64,000 bases of DNA from Neisseria subflava (GTDB lineage: Bacteria; Pseudomonadota; Gammaproteobacteria; Burkholderiales; Neisseriaceae), in NCBI RefSeq assembly GCF_024205745.1, contig NZ_CP073117.1:1922001-1986000 (forward strand). Direction: 5' to 3'. Positions within the stretch are counted from its first letter, which is position 1, and every line of letters starts with the position of its first letter. This document shows positions 17,601 through 27,299 of this stretch, in pieces. The position numbers were made by a program, and so were the translations under genes. A model generated the notes under the pieces. That model was given only the letters and a program-made list of their open reading frames with translations, did not search any database and was not told the DNA's origin.

Positions 17601-18520
17601 GCGATGGCGGTCGGGTGGTTGTGTGTTTCCACTTTCATGATGATATGGGTGTCTTCTTCGTGGAAACGGTAGCCTTGATTTTCCGCCGCATTTGGATAGA
17701 AACGTTCGGTTTTCGCGCCTTCGATCACGGACGAATTGTCTTTATAGGCAACGACTGTGCCTTCGGGATGCGCGTTGTGCGTGTCGCGTATCATGCCGAA
17801 AAGGGATTTCGGTTGTTTTTCGCCGTTGAGGATGAAGTCGGCATTGAAGATTTTGTGGCGGCAGTGTTCGCTGTTTGCCTGAGCGAACATCATCAATTCA
17901 ACATCGGACGGATTGCGGTTTAAAGCCTGATAGTTTTCAACCAGATAATCGATTTCGTCGGCTGAAAGCGCCAAGCCCATTTCAGTATTGGCTTTGACCA
18001 ATGCCTCTTTGCCGCCGCCCAATACATCTACGCTGGAGAAGGTTTCTGATTGGATGTGGTGGAACAGTTGCGCCGCTGCATCAATGTCGGTCAACACGCT
18101 TTCGGTCATGCGGTCGTGCAACAGGGCTGCCCATTGTTGTTTTTGCCCGTCGGTAAGCGTACCTTCCAACCACACGGCCATGCCGCGTTCGATACGCTCA
18201 ATGCCTTCCAAACCGCAGTTTTCGGCGATATTGGTTGCTTTGGAAGCCCAAGGCGAAATGGTACCCAAACGGGGCGTTACCAAAAATAAATGCAAGCCCT
18301 CGCGCGCTTTGGGCGTTTGTTCAACGCTTTGCGCTGCCAACAAGGCTTGCAGTTTTTCGACTGTCGCGGCATCAAGTGCTTTTTCGCTACCGACAAAATA
18401 CCAAAATTCGCTGCTTAATTTGACTTCGGGCAGGCCGAGGGCGGCTGCTTTTTGGAAGAGTTTTTCAACACGGAAATCGGAAAGGGCGGTTACACCGCGC
18501 AAGGGCAGAACAACAGACAT
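14625..18520 (-). pseudogene. purL: Phosphoribosylformylglycinamidine synthase, single-base frameshift
   Basis: The large single-chain PurL (about 1,320 residues) converts FGAR, glutamine and ATP to FGAM in purine synthesis. The N-terminal part (16490-18520) runs from [16 protein letters not shown] through [23 protein letters not shown] and ends [14 protein letters not shown]-stop. The other part (14625-16472) continues [25 protein letters not shown] and includes the glutamine amidotransferase domain with [12 protein letters not shown] (nucleophile Cys) and HPERV. Between them, a run reads ACCCCGTA where ACCCCCGTA would restore [12 protein letters not shown], so one C is missing at about 16493-16496. 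Sequencing error or a true loss. If true, purine prototrophy would be affected. All other blocks look intact. Confidence 0.93.
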
Positions 18521-18556
18521 GGATTCAGCTCACAAAATGCAGTTGGGGAATCCATT

Positions 18557-18562
18557 ATTATA
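18557..18562 (-). promoter_or_regulatory. -10 box of the probable purL promoter
   Basis: On the minus strand CAGGTATAATAATGG contains a perfect TATAAT 37 bases before the purL ATG. The -35 is poor, which may mean an activator or the adjacent palindrome is involved. Confidence 0.5.
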
Positions 18563-18789
18563 CCTGAAAAATGCAATTTTGCTTGTGAATTTATACTTCA
18601 AGTGTTGACAATTTTTGCTTGTAAATTGAAGGGGAATAAGGCAATCGTGCCGCCCAGTTTTTTATTTTGTACCTGATTATTAGATTATTTTTGTTTATTT
18701 TTGAAGAATCGGGAGAGGTGGGGATAAATAGGCGTAACGATATAAAGTAAAAATTATTTGATTATTGACTTTGACATTTTGCTGACAAT

Positions 18790-18823
18790 AAGGCCGTCTG
18801 AAACCTTACTTTCAGACGACCTT
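18790..18823 (-). terminator. Uptake-sequence hairpin after rep
   Basis: AAGGCCGTCTGAAA and TTTCAGACGACCTT pair with one mismatch immediately beyond the rep stop. Confidence 0.75.
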
Positions 18824-18826
18824 GCC

Positions 18827-20827
18827 TTATCCTTTTCTTTTGTTTCCCAACATATCCAGTAATCCTGCCAGATTGCTTTTTCCTTCTTCCTTGCTCACAA
18901 TCGGCTCGCCGCCTTTGCGGCCTAGGATTTTGATGTCTTCCTGCGGCATTTCGTTTATGAAACGGCTCGGTTCGGGGAATTGCCATGTGCCTTGTTTTTT
19001 ACGTTTGAGGCAGTGGGTCAGTGTAAGTTGGCGTTTGGCGCGGGTAATGCCGACGTACATCAGACGGCGTTCTTCTTCGACATTGTCTTCTTCGATGCTG
19101 TCGTTGTGCGGCAAGATACCTTCTTCGCAACCGACAAGGAAAACATAGGGGTATTCCAAACCTTTGGAAGCGTGCAGGGTAGAGAGTTTGACGGCATCGA
19201 CTTCTTCTTCGCTTTTACCCTCCAAAAGCGTCATCAGGGCGATGGTTTGGGCAAGCTCGATGATATTTTTGCCATCCTGCTCGCCTTTGCGTTCCAGCCA
19301 GCCGGTCAGGTCGGTAACGTTACGCCATTTGATTTCGCCTGCTTTGCCTTCTTCGTTAGCCAACAGGTGGTTTTCGTAGTCGATTTCTTTCAGCAGGTTA
19401 TGAATAAGCTCACCTGCTTCGCTGGTTTCGGCTTTGGCACGGTAGTTTTCAATCATATCCATGAAGGCTTGCAGGTGTTGGCGGTTGGTATGGTTCAATA
19501 GGGCAAGCGCTTCTTCGGTTTGCGCGGCTTCATATAGGCTGCATTCGTGTTCGTGCGCGTAGGTGTTGAGTTTGCCGAGCGTTACGTCGCCGATGCCGCG
19601 TTTGGGCGTGGTTACGGCGCGCAGGAAGGCGGGATCGTCGTTGGGGTTGGCAAGTAGGCGCAAGTAGGACAAAACGTCTTTGATTTCGGCTTTGTCAAAA
19701 AAACTCTGTCCGCCGGAGAGTTGGTAGGGAACGCGTGCGTTGCGCAAGGCTTCCTCAAAAATCCGCGCCTGATGGTTGCCGCGGTATAACACGGCAAAAT
19801 CGGCGTATTGGGTTTTGTCGCCGCCGACCAGCTTCTGCTTGACGATTTGGCTGACAACCCAGTCGGCTTCGTGCTGCTCGCTTTGACAGGCAACGACTTT
19901 AACGATTTCTCCTTCGCCGAACTGCGACCAAAGTTTTTTGGTAAAGAGTTTGGGGTTGTTTTCAATGACTTTGTTGGCGATTTTGAGAATCCGCGCGGTG
20001 GAGCGGTAGTTTTGCTCCAGTTTGATGACTTTCATCTGCGGATAGTCTTCCTGCATTTTACGCAGGTTTTCCATGTTCGCGCCGCGCCATGCGTAGATGG
20101 ACTGGTCGTCGTCGCCGACGGCGGTAAACATGCCTTCCGCGCCAGTCAGAAGCTTCATCAGCGTAAATTGGCAGGTATTGGTGTCCTGACATTCGTCAAC
20201 CAGCAGATAACGCAGCCGCCGCTGCCATTTGTTGCGCACTTCGCTGTTTTGCTGCAACAGCACGGCAGGCAGGCGGATTAAGTCGTCAAAGTCCACCGCC
20301 TGATAGCTTTGCAGGGTTTCCTGATAGCTCGCATACACGCGCGCTGTTTGCTGTTCCCACACATTAGAGGCCGTCTGAACGACATCTTCAGGCGTTTTTA
20401 AATCGTTTTTCCAAAGGGAAATTTGATGCTGCGCTTTGAATATGGCTTCTTTGCCCGTACCGCCCAAGAGCTCGCCGATGATTTTGGCGCTGTCGGTAGA
20501 GTCGAGAATGGAAAAGTTTTTTTTGTAACCGATTTGATTTGCCTCTTCGCGCAGAATCTTCATGCCCAAAGAGTGAAAGGTGCAAATCGTCAGCCCGCGC
20601 GTTTGCGACTTGGGCAGCATTTTGGAGACGCGCTCCTGCATTTCCGTGGCGGCTTTATTGGTGAAGGTAATCGCGGCGACGGTATGCGGCAGATAGCCGA
20701 CATTGACAATCAAATGCTTGATTTTTTGCGTAATCACGCCGGTTTTGCCGCTGCCTGCACCGGCAAGGACGAGCAGGGGGCCGCCTAGATATTTGACCGC
20801 GGCTTGTTGTTGGGGGTTGAGTTTCAT
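18827..20827 (-). CDS. rep: ATP-dependent DNA helicase Rep
   Basis: A 666-residue SF1A (UvrD/Rep) 3'-5' helicase. I use ATG 20827 (MKLNPQQQAAVKYLGGP); further upstream codons lack family similarity. Walker A is LVLAGAGSGKTGVI near residue 22, Walker B LLVDECQDTN, then GDDDQSIYAWRGA and the C-terminal motifs LSTLHASKGLEYPYVFLVG and RRLMYVGITRAKRQL. Rep clears proteins ahead of replication forks. The similarity is closer to Rep than UvrD by length and by the AGEL/EIDY region, but that choice is from overall resemblance. Confidence 0.92.
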   Translation of the reverse strand: MKLNPQQQAAVKYLGGPLLVLAGAGSGKTGVITQKIKHLIVNVGYLPHTVAAITFTNKAATEMQERVSKMLPKSQTRGLTICTFHSLGMKILREEANQIGYKKNFSILDSTDSAKIIGELLGGTGKEAIFKAQHQISLWKNDLKTPEDVVQTASNVWEQQTARVYASYQETLQSYQAVDFDDLIRLPAVLLQQNSEVRNKWQRRLRYLLVDECQDTNTCQFTLMKLLTGAEGMFTAVGDDDQSIYAWRGANMENLRKMQEDYPQMKVIKLEQNYRSTARILKIANKVIENNPKLFTKKLWSQFGEGEIVKVVACQSEQHEADWVVSQIVKQKLVGGDKTQYADFAVLYRGNHQARIFEEALRNARVPYQLSGGQSFFDKAEIKDVLSYLRLLANPNDDPAFLRAVTTPKRGIGDVTLGKLNTYAHEHECSLYEAAQTEEALALLNHTNRQHLQAFMDMIENYRAKAETSEAGELIHNLLKEIDYENHLLANEEGKAGEIKWRNVTDLTGWLERKGEQDGKNIIELAQTIALMTLLEGKSEEEVDAVKLSTLHASKGLEYPYVFLVGCEEGILPHNDSIEEDNVEEERRLMYVGITRAKRQLTLTHCLKRKKQGTWQFPEPSRFINEMPQEDIKILGRKGGEPIVSKEEGKSNLAGLLDMLGNKRKG

Positions 20828-20866
20828 TGAAGGGGAAGACGGGTAATGCGGGGAGCAATTATACAA

Positions 20867-20897
20867 CAAGGCCGTCTGAAATTTTCAGACGGCCTTG
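20867..20897. terminator. Uptake-sequence hairpin between pyrD and rep
   Basis: CAAGGCCGTCTGAAA and TTTCAGACGGCCTTG form a perfect stem with a minimal loop, between the pyrD stop and the rep start. Confidence 0.8.
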
Positions 20898-20917
20898 GGC
20901 GTTTTTTAGAGTAAACC

Positions 20918-21853
20918 CTATGCAAAATATTTCAATTTGCCTTTGAAGTCTTCCAGTTTTTCGTAGCCTTTTTGTGCCATGATGGCTTTTAATTCAAGGG
21001 AAACCCGTTCAAAAATGTCTACGCCTTGCTGGTGTAGCGCCGTGCCGATCTGCACCATACTTGCGCCGCACAAGATGTGTTCAAACGTATCACGGCCGCT
21101 GTAGACACCGCCTGTTCCAATGACTTGGATAGACGGCTCCAGTCTTTGATAGAACGCGTGGACATTGGCGAGCGCAGTCGGTTTGATGTATTGGCCGCCT
21201 ATGCCGCCGAAACCGTTTTTCGGGCGGATCACGACGGATTCGTCTTCGATATACATGCCGTTGCCGATGGAGTTGACACAGTTGACGAATTTCAAGGGAT
21301 AGCGGTTGAACACTTCCGCCGCCTGATCGAAATGGGCTATATCGAAATACGGCGGCAATTTGATGCCCAAGGGCTTGTCGAAGTAGGTAAAGGCATTATC
21401 CAAAATCATCTCGGTTGTTTCAAAGTCGTAGGCGATTTGCAGTTTGCCGGCGACGTTTGGGCAGGATAGGTTGAGTTCGGTAATGCCGTTGAACCCGCTG
21501 TTTTGCACCTTTTCCAACAGGATATGTGTTTCGCCGGGCGACAGGCCGACCAGTGATAGGAAAAATGTCCGTTCCGGCTGAGACTCTTGGAGGGTAAGCA
21601 AGTAATCCAGATAGTAATCAATGCCTTGATTCGGCAAGCCCATCGAATTGATGCTGCCGAGAGGGACATCCCGATAACGCGGTTCGGGATTGCCTTGACG
21701 AGGGGTAAGCGTTGCAGTCTTGGTAATGAAAGTGCCTGCCGAAGACTGTCTGACTGCTTCCAATTCCTCGACAGTCATACACGACACACCTGCTGCGTTC
21801 ATCAGACAGTTGTCAAAAGAAAAACCGGCGATTTGTGTTTTCAACGATACCAT
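20918..21853 (-). CDS. Dihydroorotate oxidase, class 1A type
   Basis: A 311-residue FMN enzyme of pyrimidine synthesis, the same length as lactococcal PyrDA. It lacks the N-terminal membrane helices of class 2 enzymes. The active-site base is Cys131 in [10 protein letters not shown], where class 2 enzymes have Ser, and [10 protein letters not shown] and [19 protein letters not shown] are as in class 1A. Class 1A enzymes use fumarate as electron acceptor in the cytosol. This class is typical of streptococci and lactococci; proteobacteria normally rely on the quinone-linked class 2 enzyme, so this copy may be acquired or additional. Start ATG 21853 follows CAGGAG. Monocistronic between hairpins. 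Confidence 0.88.
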   Translation of the reverse strand: MVSLKTQIAGFSFDNCLMNAAGVSCMTVEELEAVRQSSAGTFITKTATLTPRQGNPEPRYRDVPLGSINSMGLPNQGIDYYLDYLLTLQESQPERTFFLSLVGLSPGETHILLEKVQNSGFNGITELNLSCPNVAGKLQIAYDFETTEMILDNAFTYFDKPLGIKLPPYFDIAHFDQAAEVFNRYPLKFVNCVNSIGNGMYIEDESVVIRPKNGFGGIGGQYIKPTALANVHAFYQRLEPSIQVIGTGGVYSGRDTFEHILCGASMVQIGTALHQQGVDIFERVSLELKAIMAQKGYEKLEDFKGKLKYFA

Positions 21854-21976
21854 CTCCTGTTCCTTTTCTTCGCAAAATCAAATTGTTTACCAAGCGTAAC
21901 ACGAAGAGGAGGTACGATTTTTAACAAACATCAAATGACAAAGCATGTAGGTGGATGTTGTTTTCAATATTGAAAA

Positions 21977-22018
21977 AAGGCCGTCTGAAAAACTCAAAAC
22001 GGTCTTTCAGACGGCCTT
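21977..22018 (-). terminator. Uptake-sequence hairpin after argD
   Basis: AAGGCCGTCTGAAA and TTTCAGACGGCCTT with a loop of about 15 bases, between the argD stop and the pyrD promoter region. Confidence 0.75.
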
Positions 22019-22080
22019 CACTATATGGTATCAATTAAGAACAAAAGCTGTCGGCTAATTTGGATATTGGGTTTTAAAAA

Positions 22081-23262
22081 TCAGGCCAACCATTCGTCCA
22101 AAGCCGCTTCAAAACGTTTCAAGCCTTCGGCCATGTCTTCATCGTTTAGCAGCAGGCTGGGGGCAAAGCGCACCACATTGGCGCCGGCAACCAGTACCAT
22201 CAGGCCGTGTTTTAAAGCGGCGGCAGTAATTTCCGATGCCTTGCCTTCGTATTTGTCTGCCAACACACAGCCGAGCAGCAAGCCCATGCCGCGGACTTCT
22301 TTAAATACGCCGTTTTTTTCACCCAATTCACGCAATGCCATCTGAAGTTTTTGGCCTTGTTGTTTAACGTGTGCCAATGTTTCGGGCGCATTGATGATGT
22401 CAAATGCGCGGCTGCCGACGGCACACGCCATCGGATTACCGCCAAAGGTCGAGCCATGCGTTCCGGGGCCGAAGGTTGGGGCGATTTTATCGGTGGTCAG
22501 TATCGCGCCAATCGGGAAGCCGCCACCCAAGGCTTTGGCGGAGCTGAGAATATCGGGTGTTACGCCGTAATGCTCGTAGGCAAACAGTTTGCCCGTATGC
22601 CCCATGCCGGTTTGCACTTCGTCCAAAATCAGCAAAGCGCCGTGTTTGTCGCACAAACGGCGTGCGGCTTGCAGATATTCTTGGGTGGCAGGCAGGATGC
22701 CGCTTTCGCCTTGAATCGGCTCGATAATCACGGCGCAAGTTTTGTCGCTGATGGTTGCTTCCAATGCGGCAACATCATTGAAGGAAACGTGGGTAATGCC
22801 GGCCGGCAGCGGCGCGTAGTCTTTGCTGTATTTGGGCTGGCCGCCGACGGATACGGTAAACAGGGTGCGGCCGTGGAAGCTGTTGAGGCAGGAGATGATT
22901 TCGGTTTTGTGTTCGCCAAAATGATCGCGGCCGTATTTGCGCGCCAGTTTCAGTGCGGCTTCATTGGCCTCTGCTCCAGAATTGCAGAAAAACACTTTGT
23001 CGGCAAAGGTGTTTTCGACCAATTTTTTGGCCAATTCTTGCGCCGGTTGGGTGGTGTAGATATTGGAAATGTGCCAGAGTTTTTGCGACTGCTCGGCCAA
23101 GGCTGCGACCAAATCTGGATGGCAATGGCCCAGCGCGTTCACAGCAATACCACCTGACAGGTCAATGTATTCTCGTCCTTCGGTATCCCAAACCCGGCTG
23201 CCGAGCGCGCGTTCCGGAATCATGGGGGCGAATGAGAAATTGGGCGTCAGGTAGTTTTGCAT
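22081..23262 (-). CDS. argD: Acetylornithine/succinyldiaminopimelate aminotransferase
   Basis: A 393-residue class III PLP aminotransferase of arginine synthesis, also able to serve lysine synthesis. Visible are CNSGAEANEAALKLAR near residue 94, FHGRTLFTVSVGGQPKY, ILDEVQTGMGHTGKLFAYEHYG and the PLP lysine in SSAKALGGGFPIGA. The terminus and length are normal. ATG 23262 is preceded by AAAAGGAAAAG. Monocistronic. Confidence 0.95.
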   Translation of the reverse strand: MQNYLTPNFSFAPMIPERALGSRVWDTEGREYIDLSGGIAVNALGHCHPDLVAALAEQSQKLWHISNIYTTQPAQELAKKLVENTFADKVFFCNSGAEANEAALKLARKYGRDHFGEHKTEIISCLNSFHGRTLFTVSVGGQPKYSKDYAPLPAGITHVSFNDVAALEATISDKTCAVIIEPIQGESGILPATQEYLQAARRLCDKHGALLILDEVQTGMGHTGKLFAYEHYGVTPDILSSAKALGGGFPIGAILTTDKIAPTFGPGTHGSTFGGNPMACAVGSRAFDIINAPETLAHVKQQGQKLQMALRELGEKNGVFKEVRGMGLLLGCVLADKYEGKASEITAAALKHGLMVLVAGANVVRFAPSLLLNDEDMAEGLKRFEAALDEWLA

Positions 23263-23337
23263 GTTCTTTTCCTTTTGATATTGTCAACAATCTCTTGAAT
23301 TATGCGCCTATTGATTGAGAGATTCAATATGGCAATC

Positions 23338-23370
23338 AGGCCGTCTGAAAACTGGCTTTCAGACGGCCTG
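23338..23370 (-). terminator. Uptake-sequence hairpin after the RlmK-type gene
   Basis: CAGGCCGTCTGAAA and TTTCAGACGGCCTG form a stem 5 bases beyond the gene's stop codon. Confidence 0.75.
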
Positions 23371-23374
23371 ATGC

Positions 23375-24319
23375 TTATTTATGCTTGATTTCCCAGCATT
23401 GATGGATTTTTTTGTTGCGGAAATCGTCGGGAACGGACTGTTTGGAAATGTCTTTGACGGCGTATTGTTCCGCGACCGCATCGTCCAACACAAAACTGCG
23501 CAGATTGTTGGAGAAATACAGAATGCCGTCTGAAGCGAGCAGGCTCATTGCGCCGTCAATCAGCTTTTTATGGTCGCGCTGGATGTCGAGGATGTCGAGC
23601 ATCTTTTTGCTGTTGGAAAAGCTGGGCGGATCCATGACGATGAGGTCGAACTTTTTGCCTTCATCTGCGGCATTTTGCAGGTATTGGAACACATCGGCGC
23701 GGACGATTTGGTGTTGTTCGGGGTCGATGCCGTTGAGTTCGAAATTGCGTTTCGCCCAATCGAGATAAGTGTTGGACAAATCGACGGTTTCGCTGGATAC
23801 CGCGCCGCCGGTGGCTGCATAGACGGTGAAGCTGCCTGTGTAGGAAAACAGGTTGAGGAAGCGTTTGCCTGCTGCGGTTTCGCCGACTTTTTTGCGCGTG
23901 TTGCGGTGGTCGAGAAAAAGGCCGGTGTCGAGGTATTTGTCGAGGTTGACCCAAAACTTGCGGCCGTTTTCAGTGATGACGAAATCGTCGCCAGTTTTGC
24001 CGGTTTTCTCGTATTGCTGCAAACCTTTTTGACGTTCGCGGCGTTTGAGGTGGATTTGTTCGGGCGCAAAACCGGTCACAAAACCGATGGCTTCCAATAC
24101 ATCGGCAAGCCACGCTTCGTATTCTTCGGGCTGCATCAGCCAGCCGGTATCGTATTCCTGAAGATGGATTTGGTCGCCGTAAACATCGACGGCAAAGGGA
24201 AATTGGGGAATATCGCGGTCGTAAATGCGCCAGGCTTCAATATTGTTGCGTTTGGCCCATTTCATAAGATGTTTGATGTTTTTGCCCAAGCGGTTGGCAA
24301 AGGGGGTAATGTCGGTCAT
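23375..24319 (-). CDS. SAM-dependent rRNA methyltransferase, RlmK-type
   Basis: 314 residues, equivalent to the C-terminal half of E. coli RlmKL, which makes m7G2069 in 23S rRNA; here it is a free-standing gene. Order: basic N-terminal segment, the EQIHLKRRERQKGLQQYEK lead-in, KFWVNLDKYLDTGLFLDHRNTR, the SAM-binding motif I FLNLFSYTGSFTVYAATGG near residue 155, and the catalytic-type DLIVMDPPSFSNSKKM near 227. The DPPSFSNSK block is characteristic of this family. The target base is inferred from homology; a separate rlmL would be expected elsewhere. Confidence 0.85.
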   Translation of the reverse strand: MTDITPFANRLGKNIKHLMKWAKRNNIEAWRIYDRDIPQFPFAVDVYGDQIHLQEYDTGWLMQPEEYEAWLADVLEAIGFVTGFAPEQIHLKRRERQKGLQQYEKTGKTGDDFVITENGRKFWVNLDKYLDTGLFLDHRNTRKKVGETAAGKRFLNLFSYTGSFTVYAATGGAVSSETVDLSNTYLDWAKRNFELNGIDPEQHQIVRADVFQYLQNAADEGKKFDLIVMDPPSFSNSKKMLDILDIQRDHKKLIDGAMSLLASDGILYFSNNLRSFVLDDAVAEQYAVKDISKQSVPDDFRNKKIHQCWEIKHK

Positions 24320-24385
24320 GGTTTCAGACGGCCTGAATAAGTATTGGGAAGGGTTTGGATTTTAACGCACTTGATGCCTTTTTGC

Positions 24386-24414
24386 TTGACTGTTATCCAT
24401 AAAATCTATATTAT
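24386..24414 (+). promoter_or_regulatory. Sigma-70 promoter of the DEAD-box helicase gene
   Basis: TTGACT at 24386-24391, a 17-bp spacer, then TATTAT at 24409-24414. A start near 24421 gives an unusually long leader of about 235 bases. Confidence 0.7.
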
Positions 24415-24420
24415 CCGCCG

Positions 24421-24655
24421 TTCGCCTTTTGATACGAAGCCATCGTCATCCAACCTAAACCGCCGTTTCGGGCGCGTTTCTTTTATTGCTTGCATATTTG
24501 CAAAGCCTTTTCTGTGCAGGTTGTCGTCGATGTTAACCACAAGCAAGATGCTTGCGACAACCCTGTAACTTCACATTTCCCGTATCGTTACTTTCCTTTG
24601 CTTCAGGTCGTCTGAAATTGTTCAGGCGTGCGCGTTGTTGTCTCTTAGGATAGAT
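24421..24655 (+). promoter_or_regulatory. Long structured 5' leader of the DEAD-box helicase mRNA
   Basis: No gene lies in the 336 bases between the two divergent genes. The predicted leader contains a strong nested hairpin at 24519-24562: GGTTGTCG pairs with CGACAACC, and directly stacked inside on the right is CAAGC-AAGAT-GCTTG. An uptake sequence (AGGTCGTCTGAA) follows at 24606. Long structured leaders on cold-shock helicase genes often mediate autoregulation; that role is an inference. Confidence 0.5.
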
Positions 24656-26065
24656 ATGTCTATTAAATTTGCCGATTTGAACCTTGATAAAAACATTTTG
24701 TCTGCCGTACGCAGCGAGGGTTATGAAAGCCCGACCCCGATTCAGGCGCAGGCGATTCCGTTTGCATTGGACGGCCGCGATATTATGGCTTCGGCACAAA
24801 CCGGTTCAGGTAAAACCGCAGCCTTCCTGCTGCCGACTTTGCAAAAACTGACCAAGCGCAGCGAAAAACCGGGCAAAGGCCCGCGCGCTTTGGTATTGAC
24901 CCCGACCCGCGAACTGGCGGCTCAGGTGGAAAAAAACGCGCTGGCGTATGCTAAAAATATGCGTTGGTTCCGTACTGTCAGCATTGTCGGCGGCGCATCT
25001 TTCGGCTACCAAACCCGTGCTTTGAGCAAACCGGTTGACCTGATTGTCGCCACTCCGGGCCGTCTGATGGACTTGATACAGAGCGGCAAAGTTGATTTTG
25101 AACGTTTGGAAGTGCTGATTCTGGACGAAGCCGACCGTATGCTGGACATGGGCTTTATCGACGACATCGAAACCATCGTGGAAGCGACACCGAGCGACCG
25201 TCAGACTTTGTTGTTCTCCGCCACTTGGGACGGTGCGGTGGGCAAACTGGCGCGCAAACTGACTAAAGACCCTGAAACCATTGAAGTTGAGCGTGTGGAT
25301 GATCAAGGCAAAATTGAAGAGCAGCTGTTGTACTGCGATGATATGCGCCATAAAAACCGCCTGCTCGACCATATTTTGCGCGATGCCAATATCGATCAAT
25401 GCGTGATCTTCACATCAACCAAAGCCATGACCGAAGTCATCGCGGATGAATTGTATGAAAAAGGTTTTGCCGCCAACTGCCTGCACGGCGATATGCCGCA
25501 AGGCTGGCGTAACCGCACGCTGATGGACTTGCGTAAAGGCCGCTGCAAAATTTTGGTTGCCACCGATGTAGCCGCACGCGGTATCGATGTGCCTACCATT
25601 ACCCACGTTATCAACTATGACTTGCCAAAACAGGCTGAAGACTACGTTCACCGCATCGGCCGTACCGGTCGCGCAGGCCGTACCGGTATTGCGATTACTT
25701 TTGCCGAAGTGAACGAATACGTCAAAGTACACAAAATTGAAAAATACATTGGCCGCAAATTGCCTGAGCTGACCATCGAAGGCATGGAACCGACACGCAA
25801 ACGCAAATCTGCCGGCGGCAAACCGAAAGGCAAAGGCGGCTGGGGTGATCGCAAATCCGGCGGCTGGCGCGGTGATAAGAAACCGGCTAAAGAAGGTTTC
25901 GGCGGTAAAGCTCGCGGCGAAGGCCATAAAAAAGACGGTTTCAAGAAAGATGGCTTTAAGAAAGACGGTTTCAAAAAAGCTGATGGTTTCAAAAAAGGCG
26001 GCGAAGGCTTTAAAGGCAAGCGCAAGTCTAACGACAGCTTTGGCGGCAAACACAAAAGAGGTTGA
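24656..26065 (+). CDS. DEAD-box ATP-dependent RNA helicase, RhlE-like
   Basis: 469 residues from ATG 24656 behind TAGGAT. Helicase motifs in order: Q-motif region YESPTPIQAQAIP, Walker A AQTGSGKT near residue 48, PTRELA, TPGRLMDL, DEAD in LILDEADRML, FSATW, then TSTKAM and ATDVAARGIDV, VHRIGRTGRAGRTG. After residue 390 the tail is Lys/Gly rich with tandem KKDGF units (KKDGFKKDGFKKDGFKK), a flexible RNA-binding arm as in RhlE/DeaD-type proteins. It unwinds RNA in ribosome assembly or decay. Motifs best match RhlE, but I do not assign the symbol firmly. Confidence 0.9.
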   Translation: MSIKFADLNLDKNILSAVRSEGYESPTPIQAQAIPFALDGRDIMASAQTGSGKTAAFLLPTLQKLTKRSEKPGKGPRALVLTPTRELAAQVEKNALAYAKNMRWFRTVSIVGGASFGYQTRALSKPVDLIVATPGRLMDLIQSGKVDFERLEVLILDEADRMLDMGFIDDIETIVEATPSDRQTLLFSATWDGAVGKLARKLTKDPETIEVERVDDQGKIEEQLLYCDDMRHKNRLLDHILRDANIDQCVIFTSTKAMTEVIADELYEKGFAANCLHGDMPQGWRNRTLMDLRKGRCKILVATDVAARGIDVPTITHVINYDLPKQAEDYVHRIGRTGRAGRTGIAITFAEVNEYVKVHKIEKYIGRKLPELTIEGMEPTRKRKSAGGKPKGKGGWGDRKSGGWRGDKKPAKEGFGGKARGEGHKKDGFKKDGFKKDGFKKADGFKKGGEGFKGKRKSNDSFGGKHKRG

Positions 26066-26099
26066 TTTTTTCAATCTTAAGGCCGTCTGAAAGAGACAT

Positions 26100-26126
26100 A
26101 AGGGCGTGTGAAGACACGTCCTTTTT
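26100..26126 (+). terminator. Rho-independent terminator of the helicase gene
   Basis: GGGCGTGT and ACACGTCC with a GAAG loop, followed by TTTTT. Confidence 0.7.
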
Positions 26127-26149
26127 GATGGTTTCGAGTTGTTGTATAT

Positions 26150-26182
26150 AAAAAAGCGTGGGATTGGTCCCACGCTTTTTTT
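26150..26182. terminator. Strong bidirectional terminator between the helicase gene and leuB
   Basis: A perfect stem AAAAAAGCGTGGGA / TCCCACGCTTTTTT with loop TTGG. It works for both converging genes and is not built from an uptake sequence, which is rare in this window. Confidence 0.92.
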
Positions 26183-26192
26183 AGACGGCCTC

Positions 26193-27263
26193 TTACAAAG
26201 CGGCCAATACGGCATCGCCCATTTCGGAGCATGAAACCAGTTTGGTACCTTCTTCGTAAATGTCGCCGGTACGCAAGCCTTGTTGCAGTACTTTTTGTAC
26301 AGCGTTTTCAACTTGTTGCGCGCGTGCTTCGTCGTTCAGGCTGTAACGCAGCAGCATGGCAAGAGACAATACGGTTGCCAGCGGATTGGCTTTGTTTTGA
26401 CCGGCAATGTCGGGAGCTGAGCCGTGGGACGGTTCGTACAGGCCTTTGCCGTTTTCGTCTAAAGAAGCGGAAGGCAGCATGCCGATGGAGCCGGTCAGCA
26501 TGGACGCTTCGTCAGACAGAATGTCGCCGAAGATGTTGCCGGTAGCAATCACGTCAAATTGTTTGGGCGCGCGTACCAACTGCATGGCGGCATTGTCGAC
26601 GTACATATGGGAAAGCTCGACATCAGGGTATTCTTTGCCGATTTCTTCAAAGATTTCGCGCCACAGTTCGGTGGTTTCCAAAACGTTGGCTTTGCCTACG
26701 GAGCAGACTTTTTTACTGCGTTTTTGGGCGGATTGGAAGGCAACGTGGGCAATACGGCGGATTTCGCTTTCGCTGTATTTCATGGTGTTGTAGCCTTCGC
26801 GTTCGCCGTTTTCCAAAACACGGATGCCGCGCGGTTCACCAAAGTAAATATCGCCGGTGAGTTCGCGTACGATAAGGATGTCGAGACCGGCGACGATTTC
26901 CGGTTTCAAAGTAGAAGCATTGGCCAGCTCTTTATACAAAATGGCAGGGCGCAAATTGGCAAACAGATTCAAGTCTTTACGAATAGCCAACAAGCCGCGT
27001 TCAGGGCGCAGCGGACGGTCGAGATTGTCGTATTGCGGAGAACCGACTGCACCAAGCAGGACCGCATCGGCTTTACGGCAAAGGTTTTGCGTGAATTCTG
27101 GATAAGGATGGCCGTATTCGTCATAGGCTTCGCCGCCCAAAGGCGCGTATTCGTAGCTGACATCCAAACCTTGTTCGATAAGTTTGTCGAGTACGCGGAC
27201 GGTTTCTGCAACGATTTCAGGGCCGATGCCGTCGCCGCGCAAGATAGCGATATGTTTGGTCAT
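26193..27263 (-). CDS. leuB: 3-Isopropylmalate dehydrogenase
   Basis: 356 residues; oxidises 3-isopropylmalate to the 2-oxo acid of leucine synthesis using NAD. Visible: [15 protein letters not shown] at the start, [38 protein letters not shown] near residue 132, [18 protein letters not shown] with the metal/substrate Asp, and [43 protein letters not shown]. Complete and in normal order. It is the last leu gene of the leuC-leuD-leuB group, separated from leuD by two unrelated genes. Confidence 0.97.
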   Translation of the reverse strand: MTKHIAILRGDGIGPEIVAETVRVLDKLIEQGLDVSYEYAPLGGEAYDEYGHPYPEFTQNLCRKADAVLLGAVGSPQYDNLDRPLRPERGLLAIRKDLNLFANLRPAILYKELANASTLKPEIVAGLDILIVRELTGDIYFGEPRGIRVLENGEREGYNTMKYSESEIRRIAHVAFQSAQKRSKKVCSVGKANVLETTELWREIFEEIGKEYPDVELSHMYVDNAAMQLVRAPKQFDVIATGNIFGDILSDEASMLTGSIGMLPSASLDENGKGLYEPSHGSAPDIAGQNKANPLATVLSLAMLLRYSLNDEARAQQVENAVQKVLQQGLRTGDIYEEGTKLVSCSEMGDAVLAAL

Positions 27264-27299
27264 TTCGGGTTTCCTTATGGGAAGGTTTTAGGTAAAGGG

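Larger units (their letters stand above)
18521..18826. other. Upstream region of purL, no gene
   Basis: A 306-bp gap between the purL start and the rep stop, both on the minus strand. It holds the purL -10 below and an uptake-sequence hairpin after rep (18790-18823). The AT-rich middle shows nothing I can name. A short palindrome GCAATTTTGC at 18571-18580 lies just upstream of the -10. Confidence 0.6.
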
